A DNA stretch of 64,000 nucleotides, taken from the NCBI GenBank assembly GCA_032717465.1, contig CM064665.1, positions 24,617,088 through 24,681,087 on the forward strand. The letters run 5' to 3'. A program made the translations under genes and the position numbers. The notes beneath the pieces were generated by a model. It was not told where the DNA came from, did no database searches, and saw only the letters and a list, made by a program, of their open reading frames with translations. Of this stretch, positions 1 to 11,000 are shown piece after piece. Every line of letters begins with the position of its first letter. The stretch's first letter is position 1. This stretch comes from Coenobita brevimanus (Eukaryota > Arthropoda > Malacostraca > Decapoda > Coenobitidae).

Positions 1-319
1 TCTTTTTCCATGTAGTCAGACGACCACTACACGATTTTGCAAACGTAAGTTTATACCTAACCCCCCTAACTCAGGAACTCCTTCCTCTGGCAAATAAAGT
101 CGTCGAGATAGCAAGAACACAAGATAAAGGAGCCTTTCATGGCCACACCCGCGCATATAAGATTCAGAGGGTCCCATTCAGTCCGGGGGAAGGCCTATCG
201 CCGTGCCAAATGTCGTTGTCCATGGTAAAAGGCAATGGCCGTGCTGACAGCCATTGCCCTCCCGCCTGGGAGAAGGAGCTTCCTCTCCACTGGGGATGGA
301 GTCCTATCCTGCCCAGAGC

Positions 320-765
320 CTGTCACTGAACCAAAATTCGTTTTCCAAGTAAAACACAATTAGACTATGGCCAAGTTTATTGGCACTACCTGGGACCCCT
401 TGGACCTCACTGGGGTTGATCCTCGGAGGTTCTACCCTAAGACCTGGTCTAGGAGGAGGTGTACCACTGTGCAAAATTTCGTTTTCGTAGGTAAATCTAT
501 ATCCAAGTATGTCAGTGTAGTCTGGCAGCCCTGGCCCCTCTCCCCACCAATGAGGGTTAAATCTCAGTGGTGCCAGTCTGTTTAAAACTTTGTGCGAGGC
601 AAGGTCTACCATTGTGAAAAATTTCCTGTTCTTAGGTTATAAAACAAAATTGGCGGGACCCACAGGGGTCGCCCCTCCCATTCAGACAGACCTCGGGATC
701 TCACTCTGCTAAAAATTTGGACTGAGTGGAGGTGTACTACTGTTCAAAGTTTCATTTTCCTACCC
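320..765. repeat. Degenerate ~135-bp tandem repeat, about four units
   Basis: A motif resembling GTGCAAAATTTCGTTTTC recurs near 325, 465, 610 and 737, usually preceded by a GGTGTACCACT-like block and followed by a GTAGGTAAA-like block. Spacing is about 128-144 bp. Copies are strongly diverged, so this is an old array. I see no gene in the first 800 bases; short frames here are repeat by-products. Confidence 0.5.
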
Positions 766-1173
766 CCCCACCCCACCCCCACTATAGGACTTGGATTCCA
801 TTCTCTGTATAAATCGTTAATACATCCTCAAAAACTATCTATCTATCTATATACCTAGGCTGCTTCCCTCAAGGAAAGGGAGGTAGCCGAGACAGGACGA
901 CACACTCCCCATTTACTCATCCATCAAACACATTCATTCGCATCTTAGCCCCAAAGGGGAGAAGGGACAGATCCTCACCGCACCACACCGCACAAGGGTC
1001 AACTGCACAGTGCAATCAGTGACATCCACAGCAGGGCCCGACAGCAGAGCTGGCTTACCCCTGCCACATCATAATAGACCCATCCCCTTACCCGCACCTG
1101 ACTTGACTAGCTGATCAGACCAAATGGGGAGAATATCCCCTCAGGGCTGCGTCATCATTTATTCATTCACAAT

Positions 1174-4076
1174 TTATCTCCATTTATTTCTGTCACGCAC
1201 AGCCACTCTTCCTTGCTCAACAGACATCCCTCTCGCATCCAGCGCTCTCTTCACACTGTCCATCCATCCTATTCGTGGTCTCCCTCTCAGCCTTAAGTCT
1301 GTCACATCAGATCTAGCTATCTTTTTCACCAATCGCTCATTATCCATTCTCTCCATATACCCAAACCATCGCAACACCCTCTGCTTAACTCTACCAGCCA
1401 TCTCCCGAACAACTCCAGTTCTCTTTCGCACTTCATCATTTCGTACGCAATCCATACGCATCACTCCACACATACTCCTCAGACACCTCATCTCCATTAC
1501 ATTCAAACATTTCCTCTCTGCTACACCCATATTCCATGTTTCAGCCCCATATTATGCAGTCGGTACCGCAACACCCTCATACAGCCTTCTCTTTATATCC
1601 ATTCTAAGTGAACGACATCTAAACACTTTTCTCATTCCTCCCAGCACCTTACCTACTTCATTCATTCTAAACTTTACTTCTGCATCTATTCGTTCATCCA
1701 CAGCAACATGTGACCCTTAATATTTAAAACACTCTACCTCCTCAGGCAACTCACCATTCAAAACTATATTCATCCCCCTACCATCTAACAACCTCAAACA
1801 CTTCATCACCTTACTCTTATTTTCATTTACTTTCAATTTTCTTCTTTCACACACCCTTCCAAACTCCTCTACCAACTGTCTCAATCTCTCCTCTGAATCA
1901 GCCACCAGTGCAGTATCATCTGCAAACAGCAGCTGCTTCAGATTCCACCAGACTCAGACCTCCACCTAAAACTCTTACATTCACCTCCCTTACAACACCA
2001 TCCATATAAATATTAAACAACCAAGGCATCATCACACATCCCTGTCGCAGCCCCACTCTCACGGGAAACCAATCGCCAACAGCATTTCCCACTCTTACAC
2101 ACGCTCTACTATTTACATAAAAACTTTTCACCCCTTTTAGTAACCTACCAACAAGTCCATACAATCATAAAACAGTCCACAAAGCTTCCCTATTAATTCT
2201 ATCATACGCTTTCTCTAAATCCATGAATGCTCAAAACATATCCTTTCATTTCGCTAAACACTTTTCACACACTTGTCTCACAATGAACACCTGATCAACG
2301 CATCCCCTCCCTCTCCTAAAGCCACACTACTCATCACCAATCGCCCCCTCTGTACCCTCTCTAACTCTCATAATTAACACTCTACCATACACCTTACCTA
2401 CAACACTCAACAGACTTATACCCCTAAAGCTAGTACATTCATACTTATCACCCTTGCCTTTATAGAACGGGACCACACAAGCACTTGCCCAGTCAACTGG
2501 CACCATACCTTTCACAAAGCACACATTCAACAATCTTACTAACCAGTCAACAATAGTCACACCACCACCCTTCAGGCATTCCACAGCACACCCATCCATA
2601 CCTGCAGCTTTCTCTGTTTTCATTTCCTTTACTGCCTTCTCCACTTCCTCCTACGTGATCAAAGAATCATTCAACTCTCCCAACACATTTATTCCTTGCA
2701 CCCTTCCATCCGCCACAAGTTCAGCCACCCTTTCCTCCTCTACATTTAACAATCTTTCAAAATACTCTGCCCATCTCTTCCTTACTGCATCCATCTCAGT
2801 TAACATCCTTCCATCCTCTGCTTTTACTCGCTCTTCCTTCCCAGACTCTCCCTTCCGCACTCTTTTAACCTCCTTCCAAAACATTCTTATTCTGTTGAAA
2901 ATTCTCAGTCAGCCGCCTACCCCACCTCACATCTGCTGCCACTTTAGCATCACGCACAGCCCTTCTCGCCCTATTCCTCTTTTCCTTATACCTCTCATAT
3001 GACTCCTTATCCTTCCTCTGCAGCCACACTTCATATGCACGACTCTTCTCAGCCACAGCCATACTTACTTCCTCACACCACCATTCACTTCCTTTTCTTA
3101 CACCACCACCCACACGTCTCACAGCACACACCTCTTCTGCATGCCCCACCACAGCACTCTTAAACAACTGCCATTCCTCCTCCACACTGCCATTTGCCTG
3201 ATCTTTCACTGCGTTCCACTCATCTTTCATTTTCTCCTGATATTCTCTCACTGTCTCTCTTTTATCCAACTCACTCACTTTCAACACCTCCCTGCCACAC
3301 CTAACCCTCCTAGCTCTCACCCATCTCTTACCTACTCTTAACATTCCCTCCACCTGGTAGTGGACATACTTACTTCTACCCTCCCCTCTCAGAATTCTCA
3401 CATCCAACAATCTTCCTATTACATTCCTAGACACAACCACATAGTCCATCAGTCCATCAATGCTTTATCCACAACCATTCCACCCTCCTGTCTCACCCAT
3501 GTATACTTATAAAATATCTTTCTTCTCGAACAGCGTATTTCCAATCACCATCTCTCGCTCAACACACATCCCTATCATTCGTTCCCCATTTTCATTTCTT
3601 CCAGCTACATCATGCGTACCAACTACACCTTCAACTGCTACATTTCCCACCCTAGCATTCAGATCTCCTATCATTACCACATTCACATTCGCTCCAAAAC
3701 TCTGCAGACACTGATCAACATCATTCCAGAAAGACTCCCTTTTTTCTTCATCCATTTCACTACCAAGCCCATATGCACTCACAAACACCCACAACTCACG
3801 TTAAAATTTAGCTTTCACCCACATCAGTCTCGATGACACCTCCTTCCATTCAGTCATACACTGCTGTACTTCCGGACTGACTAACAAGACCACACCTTCT
3901 CTTGCCCTTCCTCTATCAACACCTGACAATCTTCCATTCACACTTCCAAACATAGACTCAACCTTCTCTTTCATCTTCGTTTCACTCAAAGCTAACACTT
4001 CCAACTTTCTTCTCACAAACATACTCCCAGTCTCGTCCCTTTTAGCCTCAATCGCACTACATCCACGCACATTCAT
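1174..4076 (-). pseudogene. LINE A endonuclease-reverse transcriptase ORF, multiply frameshifted
   Basis: The intact protein would nick target DNA and reverse-transcribe its own RNA there. The endonuclease part (4076-3507) shows LALSETKM, with the catalytic-type Glu, and GDLNARVGN, with the expected Asp and Asn; the later SDH-type box has decayed near 3360. The linker (3449-2651) is basic and rich in Glu and Arg. The RT part shows AAGMDGCAVECL and PFYKGKGDKYECTSFRGI (2640-2420), a FADD catalytic box at 1916-1927, and ends with VLRWFGYMERMDNERLV (about 1330-1370). At least seven frame changes or stops separate these blocks, including one beside FADD and a stop after VECFKY near 1717. I chose the first Met near 4076 because it starts the conserved endonuclease block. 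Confidence 0.85.
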
Positions 4077-4189
4077 AGACCCAATCTTCAGGGTACGGGG
4101 ATAACTCCATCCCCCATCCCTTTCTCTGGCCTGTCTCTTTTTAGGAACTAAAAAACAGAGGAGGGGGGCCGGTCCCTAGTCCCCTCACC

Positions 4190-4246
4190 TCGCCCCTTTT
4201 AGTCGCCTTTTACGACACTCAGGGAATTTTGTGGCAGTATTCTTCC
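4190..4246 (-). other. Conserved 5' leader module of LINE A
   Basis: On the minus strand this 5' UTR stretch contains GTCGTAAAAGGCGACTAAAA, which can fold as a GTCG/CGAC stem with a short loop, preceded by GAATACTGCCAC. A diverged counterpart lies in the leader of a different LINE (F) near 50565-50620. A role as internal promoter or RNA element is an inference; many LINEs carry promoters in the 5' UTR. Confidence 0.45.
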
Positions 4247-4439
4247 TAACACAACCTGGCCGTAGAGTATTAGTACCACCCCATAGTGCGGCCAGTTTGT
4301 CCCCCCCCCCCCGCCACATGGGGGAACAACCATGCAAATTTAATGGCCCAAATTATTCCATAAGAGCCACTGCCATTAGGCTAATGTGGAGGAGGAAATT
4401 CCAAAATTTTCACAAACTCTCTGTACCCCACCAACCACA

Positions 4440-4715
4440 TACACAAACATATCTCTCTGTCTATATATTGCTAGACGCCGTAATCCCGTAAGGGGTGGCC
4501 ACAAACAAATCGCCTCCATGTCGCCCTGCCCCCCTCCATTTCACTGCTCCCAGGTCACACATCCCTCTCTCATATACCTCTACACTCCATCCCTCCATCT
4601 CATCCGTGGCCTCCCCCTCCCTCTCCCCCCCTCCACCTCATTCACATACACTCTCCTCGTCAATCTCTCGCTCTCCATCCTCTCTACCTCTCCTCCTCCT
4701 TATCATTAGGCATAA
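4440..4715 (-). mobile_element. LINE family B, 3' fragment
   Basis: The minus strand matches the end of the family B copy at 5605-5885: a Gly/Arg-rich C-terminal coding stretch, the block GGCCACCCCTTACGGGATTA, then GCGTCTAGCA and a degenerate simple tail. The upstream part of the element is missing, as expected for 5'-truncated retrotransposition. Confidence 0.7.
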
Positions 4716-5012
4716 GATATAGTGAATAAAAAAGAACTCAATGGAAGTAAGTGGCCAATAAGTGGAATATTAACTCACCATGGTGCTGTACATGTGTTGA
4801 TCGCCCACTCGTTCTGTGCATTTTATTTTTATATGTCGACTCGGCATAAACTTTATAATTCATTACCCGAGGCCCGGTAGTCCCCCTAAGCGCCACACTT
4901 CAGCACTAATACCCACTGTCCATAATATAAACGCTATGGCTGTCTCATTCAGGATAGGTGCCATGGTGTTGGCAGGGGTATTTTTATGAGATTTAGGTGA
5001 GTCATATCAATT

Positions 5013-5090
5013 AGCACACCTTGGGATCGAACTCACGTCCTTCTGGACTGCAGATAGCTTCTCTATGCACTCTGAGAGAAGGTGAAGGCT
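5013..5090 (-). repeat. tRNA-like SINE head
   Basis: The minus strand has a good RNA polymerase III B box (GAGTTCGATCCC) about 40 bases after a weak A-box-like stretch (CTCTCAGAGTGCATAGAG). The spacing and a long variable-arm-like segment hint at a Leu- or Ser-type tRNA ancestor. No clean cloverleaf forms, so this is read as a SINE relic and not a tRNA gene. Confidence 0.35.
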
Positions 5091-5224
5091 TAGGATTAAT
5101 GTCATTTGGACTGCACGAAAGGTGACTGAGGCAGGTAATCAGTTTCTGCTGAGGCTGAATTGTCCCCTAGAATACAACATGCCTACAGATCCCCAGTTGT
5201 GCTCTTGGGCTAACAAGGGCAAAG

Positions 5225-5325
5225 GGAAAACCAGCATCATCCTAGAGTCTGAGTGGCCAGAGAATCGAACTAGAAGCGTATATGTTGCCAGCTGGATTTG
5301 TTACCACTACACTACCGGCCTTCCC
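5225..5325 (-). repeat. tRNA-like SINE head
   Basis: On the minus strand, CCGGTAGTGTAGTGGTAACA resembles a tRNA A box and D arm, and AGTTCGATTCTC some 30 bases later resembles a B box. The arms do not pair well enough for a functional tRNA. It lies about 200 bases from another tRNA-like head of the same orientation, but the two differ in sequence and probably belong to different SINE families. Confidence 0.4.
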
Positions 5326-5604
5326 ATAACCCCTCGTCAGTCATCAGTATTCTGTGGTTCAGGTAGCTCCATAACACCTTTCCTAAGCGAGTTTACTTTA
5401 TTACACATTACCGTCCTTTTCTGTGTTACATAAAATCTCCCAGTGTCTCCATACACTGCAAAAACAATGTAGAAAAAGATATTAACCAGCCATATCCAAA
5501 AATAATTCACTGAGATGTTAGGCAACTTCCCCACACTACGGGAATACGGGCTCAAGCCGCCTCATACCAATTAATGCTTAGTACTTTGGTTAGAGAAAGA
5601 CACT

Positions 5605-5885
5605 GTTAGGAGACACACATTGAGGTGGTTTGGTCATGTGGAGACGATGGAGAGATTGACGAGGAGAGTGTATGTGAGTGAAGTGGGTGGGGGAAGAGGG
5701 AGGGGAAAGAAAAGAATGAGACGGAGGGATGGAGTGGAGAGGTATTTGAGAGAGGGAGGTGTGAGCTGGGAGCAGGGCAGTGAAATGGCGGGGGACAGGG
5801 CTACATGAAGGCGATTTGTTTGTGGCCACCCCTTAAGGGATTGAGGCGTCTGGCAATAGATAGCTAGACAGATAGATAGATAGAC
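5605..5885 (+). mobile_element. LINE family B, 3' fragment with GATA tail
   Basis: A 5'-truncated LINE end. It encodes the C-terminal box MRWFGHVETMERL, then a Gly/Arg-rich stretch and VSWEQGSEMAGDRAT before a stop at about 5808. It continues with GGCCACCCCTTAAGGGATTG, GCGTCTGGCA and a (GATA)n tail. Its 3' terminus is the best reference in the window for family B and is shared with the SINE at 52437-52614. Confidence 0.8.
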
Positions 5886-6851
5886 TTTGGCTGGTCTCAC
5901 TCTCCTTTTCCAAGTGAAAGAGATCCGGGAAGTCTGTTAATTTCCTGGTCACAAAGAGGTGTCATCAGTGGAGACATTGTTTTGGGTGTGTCCTGTCAAC
6001 GAGAGGCTGGAATCGGCTGACCAGGGCGCCCTGTTGTGTTAAGCAATTAATTAACTGTCACGAGAAATTATTGCATATCCTGAGGCTGTGTCCAATTCAT
6101 CTTTCCCTTCCTTCCATTATACGTCTGTATGTATCGCAGCTGCCATCACTCCTCACTGTCACTCCACCCACTCCCTGACCCATTATCAGGACTCATTAAT
6201 TAGTTTAAAGTCATTTGAATGAAACCCGGCCTCCACCTCCTCAATGCTTTCTCTGACATGCCTCTCCTCGTCCTTTTACAGCAAAACTTTTTCCCAAAGA
6301 GAGAAATTTGTGCTATTCCCGAACCCCAGCCAGTGTGACAACTAAACTTTCCTCAACTGTAGCCAGATCATTTGGTGGGATAAATCCCCTCCTAGATCTT
6401 GGACACCCTCCAACCCTTTCATCAGCTGGTGCCACAGCAACATGCATAAAGGTATCCCGTCGTTCAACAGGGGCCTTAACAACACTGAGTACCTCAATCT
6501 GATTCGAAACTGCCGTTGAATAGCTGCTCTTAGGCACACTTCTCCATAAGTTTCTCGTTTTTCAAATTGGAATAATTTTAGATGTCATCGTGGGATTCTC
6601 TCACTTTTAGCTTGCGTCTTAGCACAGCCACAATCAGCCTATCATCATTGACAAAAAACTCTGCACTCCTGAAAACCATGCAGGTCTGAAGGACTCTCTA
6701 CCGAATATAAATTCGATCTAATTAAAGTTTATTTTATGTACGCACGTCTACAACTCTAGAACTGCTTTCGTCAACCTTATCTTTCCGACTATCTATTACC
6801 TTCAGCATTTAAAACTCAAATATAATAACCCATTTCAAAATATAAGGACCT

Positions 6852-6853
<2 letters not shown>
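5886..6853. other. Unannotated stretch, no gene supported
   Basis: Mostly non-repetitive sequence. A 74-residue frame on the minus strand (6313-6537) has varied composition and could be a fragment of a coding sequence, but I do not recognise it and see no start context, splice signals or neighbours that would support it. Confidence 0.3.

Positions 6854-6925
<72 letters not shown>
6854..6925. repeat. Compound microsatellite (AT)n(GT)n
   Basis: About 16 AT repeats pass directly into about 19 GT repeats. Confidence 0.97.
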
Positions 6926-6927
<2 letters not shown>

Positions 6928-7049
6928 GTATATGAAAAGGACAGCTATGGAAAGTTACAAGGATCAGGCGGGTTTTGTTGTTTTGTAAATGTTACCATTA
7001 CATAAAATAAAGATAGTTGCTGGAGACGAAAGGAATAGAGGATGCCATT

Positions 7050-7200
7050 CATCCTCGTCAATACCTGCCATTTCTGCACAGGTCCGACAGACAACCAGGT
7101 ATGCAAATACAGTCTGCATGGCCTGGGGTCCCTCCTGAAACCTTCTCTTTAATTTATGAATAATCCTGTCTGAGCCGTGATGCGCCGCCAGCACTGGACG
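7050..7200 (-). pseudogene. Possible retroelement integrase zinc-binding remnant
   Basis: The minus-strand frame reads LAAHHGSDRIIHKLKRRF followed by VFAYLVVCRTCAEMAG. The His pair, the basic KLKRRF and the CRTC pair are arranged like the HHCC zinc-binding domain at the start of Ty3/gypsy or related integrases, with about 30 residues between His and Cys. The segment between them looks rearranged (EGPQAMQ where a WPGM-type motif is usual). No D,D,E core follows. This is a suggestion from motif layout only; it could also be an unrelated protein fragment. Confidence 0.3.
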
Positions 7201-7311
7201 GGCCAGGCCGGGGCGGGAGGACACACTTGCTGCAAAGACAATATCAGGGCAGTAGAGTTTAATACTCACAATAAAAGTATGGTATTATATCAGTCTTCCT
7301 ATGTCAGACTG

Positions 7312-7465
7312 ATCTGTCTATCTATCTATCTATCTATCTATATGTATATGTATATATATTGGTAGATAGATAAATAAATAGATAAATAGATATATAGATA
7401 GATTGATTGATTCATAGGTAGGTAGATGGACAGAAAGATAGATAGATAAACAGATAGATAGACAT
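7312..7465. repeat. (CTAT)n and (GATA)n in inverted orientation
   Basis: CTAT repeats (7313-7342) are followed after a short AT-rich spacer by degenerate GATA repeats (7360-7465). The two are reverse complements, so the region can fold into a hairpin. Confidence 0.9.
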
Positions 7466-7496
7466 TGTATATAGATATAAGGTATATATTATCGTT

Positions 7497-7695
7497 AATC
7501 ATCATCATTATCATCCGGACCCTCCTTTCCCACCCTAGGGCAGGGTGAGGAGTAGCAATGTCCAGACAGCCAAATTTTGCCCAATCCAATGGGCTAAGCT
7601 TCCATTCATTCATCATTCAAGCCCCCAGAATCCTGGCTCCATTGGATACGCCATAACATTCAACCACGTTCTGTAGTTTCACCTAAACATATCCG
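7497..7695 (-). mobile_element. LINE family C, 3' UTR fragment
   Basis: The minus strand carries the 3' terminal sequence of family C: a block related to GGCGTATCC, GAGCCAGGATTC, GGGGCTTGAATGATGAATGA, a GGGCAAAATTTGG-like block, a CCCTAGGGTGGGAAAGG-like block, and a terminal CCGGATGATAATGATGATG tail. The same blocks in the same order end the copy at 42204-42832. All coding sequence has been lost by 5' truncation. Confidence 0.8.
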
Positions 7696-7776
7696 ATTGA
7701 GTATATACTATAGATGTATAGATATCATGTATGCATACTGTATATGTCATACATATTATATATGTCATATATATTA

Positions 7777-8955
7777 CACTGGTTTACAAAAAAAAAAAAA
7801 AAAAATCTGAGGCAAGCATGTGAATAAGTGTTTTTGACTAATTTTGATATGCTTAATTCAAATTTCTAAACAGTTTTGCTCTATCACCTCTAGTTTATTT
7901 GCTTTCACATATACCTTTTTTTATTATAATGCATATATTTGTAATATAATGAGTTTATTTCATATATTAAAATGGCATATTACAGAACGAAACAAAACAG
8001 ACACAGAACACTGACAGAACTAAATATTACCGTTACTTGGATATAAGCATATATACACACCATAGTACTACAGACAGTCAGAAGTGAGTTTTTTTGGACG
8101 ATCTGGTGTACTTTGCCTCCGGGATGTCGCGCAGGAGCATCCAGCAGAAGTCCCCCATCATGCTGGGGTTCCACTTGCCTTGGTAGTTGCCCTCCATCTT
8201 AGTAATATCTTGGTGGAACCTTTCCCCATGTTCGTCACTTCCTGCTCCGAGATTCTGGGGGAAGAAGTTGAGGTGGGAGTGGAGAAAGTGAATCTTGAGA
8301 GACATTCGGCACCCCATATCCTGATAAGCCTGCAACAACTTCTTGACACGCTCTTGGTAATCTAGTGTCTGTGTATTACCAAGGAAGCCATGGCAGACTA
8401 CCTTAAATGCTTCCCATGCTCTCAATTCCTTCAAAGTGAGCTTCCCCTCGAATACCTCATCCTTCAACACCTCCCGGATCTGAAGTTCGATGAAGATGCC
8501 CTCCTTGAGCCTCGCAGAACTGAGAGCTGGGAACAGAGGGCACAGATGTTGGAATGCAGCGTCATCCTTGTCCATGGCCTTCTTGAAAGCTTGATATGAA
8601 GAGGGGGAAGAAGCATCTTGTTCATGTCCACCAAAGGATTTTCTTGGGCACTGTGTTTCCCAGGCACGAAAGTGCTCCTAGACCCCCAGTCCTTCTGTGT
8701 GTAGTGCTTGATATGTTTGAGCTTGTTGTGGCGCGCGTTTTAAACCAAGTTCCAAGAAAATAGGACGGTAAATGGATTTTTGACAAATATTTTGGATCTC
8801 GGCCTATATGTATACAAGTACATACATGCATACATGTATATCTCAAAAACTAGAGGTGATGAGTGAAAAAAGGATTTCGAATCTGAAATCAGCACCCCAA
8901 AATTAGGTTAGAACACCTAATTTCATGCTTGCCTCAAATTTTTTGTAAACCAGTG
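7777..8955 (-). mobile_element. CACTG-ended DNA transposon with long inverted ends
   Basis: The ends are inverted copies of CACTGGTTTACAAAAA followed by TGAGGCAAGCATG. Weaker inverted similarity continues inward for about 130 bp, including a shared ATCACCTCTAGTTT block. Both flanks show the trinucleotide TTA (7774-7776 and 8956-8958), which fits a 3-bp target duplication. CACTG-type ends with a 3-bp duplication are usual for the CACTA/EnSpm superfamily, so that is the working assignment. A poly(A) run sits inside the left end. The element carries a broken minus-strand ORF at 8078-8723. At about 1.18 kb it is probably non-autonomous. Confidence 0.7.
8078..8723 (-). pseudogene. Transposon-carried ORF, GERFHQDI-type family
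   Basis: The longest frame (8575-8078, 165 residues) shows RMSLKIHFLHSHLNFFP, then SDEHGERFHQDITKMEG, YQGKWNPSMMGDFCW and LLRDIPEAKY in order. From memory this arrangement (MSLK.HFL.SHL, GERFHQDI..ME..YQG, DYCW) is a protein family found in many copies in arthropod genomes, without a function I can state. A preceding block, NPLVDMNKMLLPPLHIKL, lies in another frame (8667-8600), so a frameshift near 8590 breaks the gene; further diverged coding sequence reaches about 8723. It sits inside the CACTG-ended element, suggesting it is part of, or was captured by, that transposon. No catalytic triad can be identified. Confidence 0.6.
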
Positions 8956-9399
8956 TTATATACGTATACATCATATTTATTATACCTGTATATACATCAT
9001 ATAGGGATAAACATGATGATGATGATGATGATGACAACGACTTAGGTTAATTCTGATGACAATGAAAATTATATGAATTATATAGTGAAGAACGAAAAGA
9101 ATAAAGAAAGAAATGACAGAAAGAATGAAAAGGAGTGAGGGAGTAGAGAGAACAAAGAGAATACAGAAACAATGAAAAAAGAAAAATCAGGAGAGAAAGA
9201 AGAAAAATGAGAAACTGGTGATGATGATGATGACGATGATGACGATGAAAGAGGTGGTAATGGTAGTATGATTATGATGGTGATGATGAAAGCGGTGGTA
9301 ATGGTAGTTGATGATGATGACGGTGTACGAGGATGACGTTGGTGATAGTGGTTGCGTTGATGATTGTGGTGTTTAATGGGGGAATATTGATAATAATAA

Positions 9400-9448
9400 C
9401 CTAACTTCATATCGCCTCCTATTTCTCCTCTAGCCTGTGATGATGCAA

Positions 9449-9527
<79 letters not shown>

Positions 9528-11000
9528 TGACAGAAAGAGATAGACAATATGACAAAGAATGGAAGATCGACAGGATGAAATAGAACAGGAAAGAGGAAAT
9601 AAAAGGAAATCTGAGAAAAATAAGTCAGAGAGGCAAATGGAATAAATAATAAGAAAGGAGAGAGAGGAAAGACAAGAAGAAAACATGAAATGAGGAAAGT
9701 AACCATAAGGACCCCCCCCCCAAAAAAAAAAAAAAAAAAAGAGAGAGAGAAAGAAAGATAACAGAGTCCCAGGCCGCTCCACCTTCTTTCATCTTGTCTC
9801 CTACCTCTATTATAGCTTGTGATGTTTTATAATAATGCCTAAGTCTGTGTGGCTGATTATGGAGGTGGTAGTGATGATGATGATTATGTAAGTTACTTTT
9901 GTTATAATGAGGTTACTTAGCTCGGCTCCTACCGGTACCTCTTTTCCAGCTTGTGATGCTGTGAGCGGTAGCTTTTATCTAATACAGTTGTAGATGATGA
10001 TGATGATGATAATATAAGTTAAGGTGACAGCTTGGAAAACTTAAGTGAACCGACCAACCAACCTTTTAATGAGACAACAAACAATTGACAGGATAAAGTT
10101 GGTACTCACACAGGTAGACCAGAAAGGTCCTGCACAACCCCTGACCTGAAACAACACACCATATTATACAGACTGCATTACTGGATTACACAAGAATTAT
10201 ATGACAATGTAATAAATGAATAAACTATAAAAATAACTAGCTTTTAAGTTGTTTAGTACAGAGAATAAAATGACTATATTTCCCAAGTTTTCTTGTAGTT
10301 TGTGATACCGAAAATAAAGAAAGAAAGAAAGGATGAAAGGTGAAAATAAAGACAGTGGAAAGAAAGGAAATAAAAAGAAGTACAGACAGAAAGAGGGAAT
10401 TAAAAATAAGTGAAGGGGGATTGGACAAAAATTATAAAGTTAAAACAGTGATAGAAATAAAGGAAAAAATAGAAAGGAACACGCAAGTAAAAAGTAAACC
10501 AAACATAAGGAAAGAAAGGGAGAAAGAAAGAACTGACAAGATAGAAGAGCAGAAAAAACGGAAGAGGAGAGAAAGAAGAAGGAAGAAAGAAGTGTGAAAA
10601 AGAGAAAGAAGAATAAAAAAGGATAAACTTAGCTTTTTAGGTCGAACTCGAGACACCTTTGTTAGAATCGCAGACTGCTCCTCTCTTCTTCACATTAGCT
10701 CACTATTTTATCGTTGCATACTGTAATATAGTGAAGAAAAGCAAATTAAAAAAAGAAAGACAAGGAAAAGAATAAAAGAAAGGAATTAGAGAGGCAATGT
10801 GAAAGAGAGTACAAGAAAGAATTAAGACCAAAAACAGCTGAATAGCGAAAACGATGTTCAAATGAGTGAGTGTATTGGTGAAGGTGTTAACTTGGTGCAC
10901 TCTTTGTATAGTCCCAGGCAGCTCCACCTTGCTTCGCCTCGCCTCCTACATCTTTTGTGGCTTATGATACTGTAATATAGATATGGACTGATCAATGTCG
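9400..11000. repeat. Degenerate tandem array of mixed pyrimidine/purine units
   Basis: A block like CTCCTACCTCTTTTATAGCT followed by TGTGATGCTGTAATA recurs near 9410, 9805, 9940, 10285 and 10950. Most copies are followed by GA- or GAAA-rich sequence, and GAT repeats lie between some of them. Spacing varies from about 140 to 660 bp. The purine-rich segments create long open frames rich in Ser, Phe and Leu on the minus strand and Lys, Glu and Arg on the plus strand; these are not genes. Confidence 0.45.
9453..9521. repeat. (GA)n microsatellite
   Basis: About 34 uninterrupted GA units, directly after one copy of the surrounding degenerate repeat. Confidence 0.98.

Larger units (their letters stand above)
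843..4385 (-). mobile_element. LINE family A, near full-length, degraded
   Basis: A non-LTR retrotransposon on the minus strand. Reading 5' to 3' there is an untranslated leader (about 4385-4080), an APE-type endonuclease region, a linker, a reverse transcriptase, a C-terminal region with a WFGYMERM box, and a 3' UTR ending in a short GATA-type tail (835-853 on the plus strand). The tail and the gene order support a real element end. The architecture (single ORF, APE endonuclease, C-terminal RWFGHxERM-like box) resembles RTE-type LINEs, but the clade is an inference from appearance only. The frame is broken many times, so this copy is dead. Confidence 0.85.

Noticed and set aside
6313..6537. 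A 74-residue minus-strand frame with varied composition (VKAPVERRDTFMHVAVAP)
   Set aside because: It could be an exon or transposon fragment, but I recognise no family, and no splice sites or neighbouring exons can be supported.
9078..9782. A 234-codon Ser/Leu/Phe-rich frame that looks membrane-like
   Set aside because: It is the reverse reading of (GA)n, GAAA and GAT repeats; the hydrophobic stretch is simple sequence.
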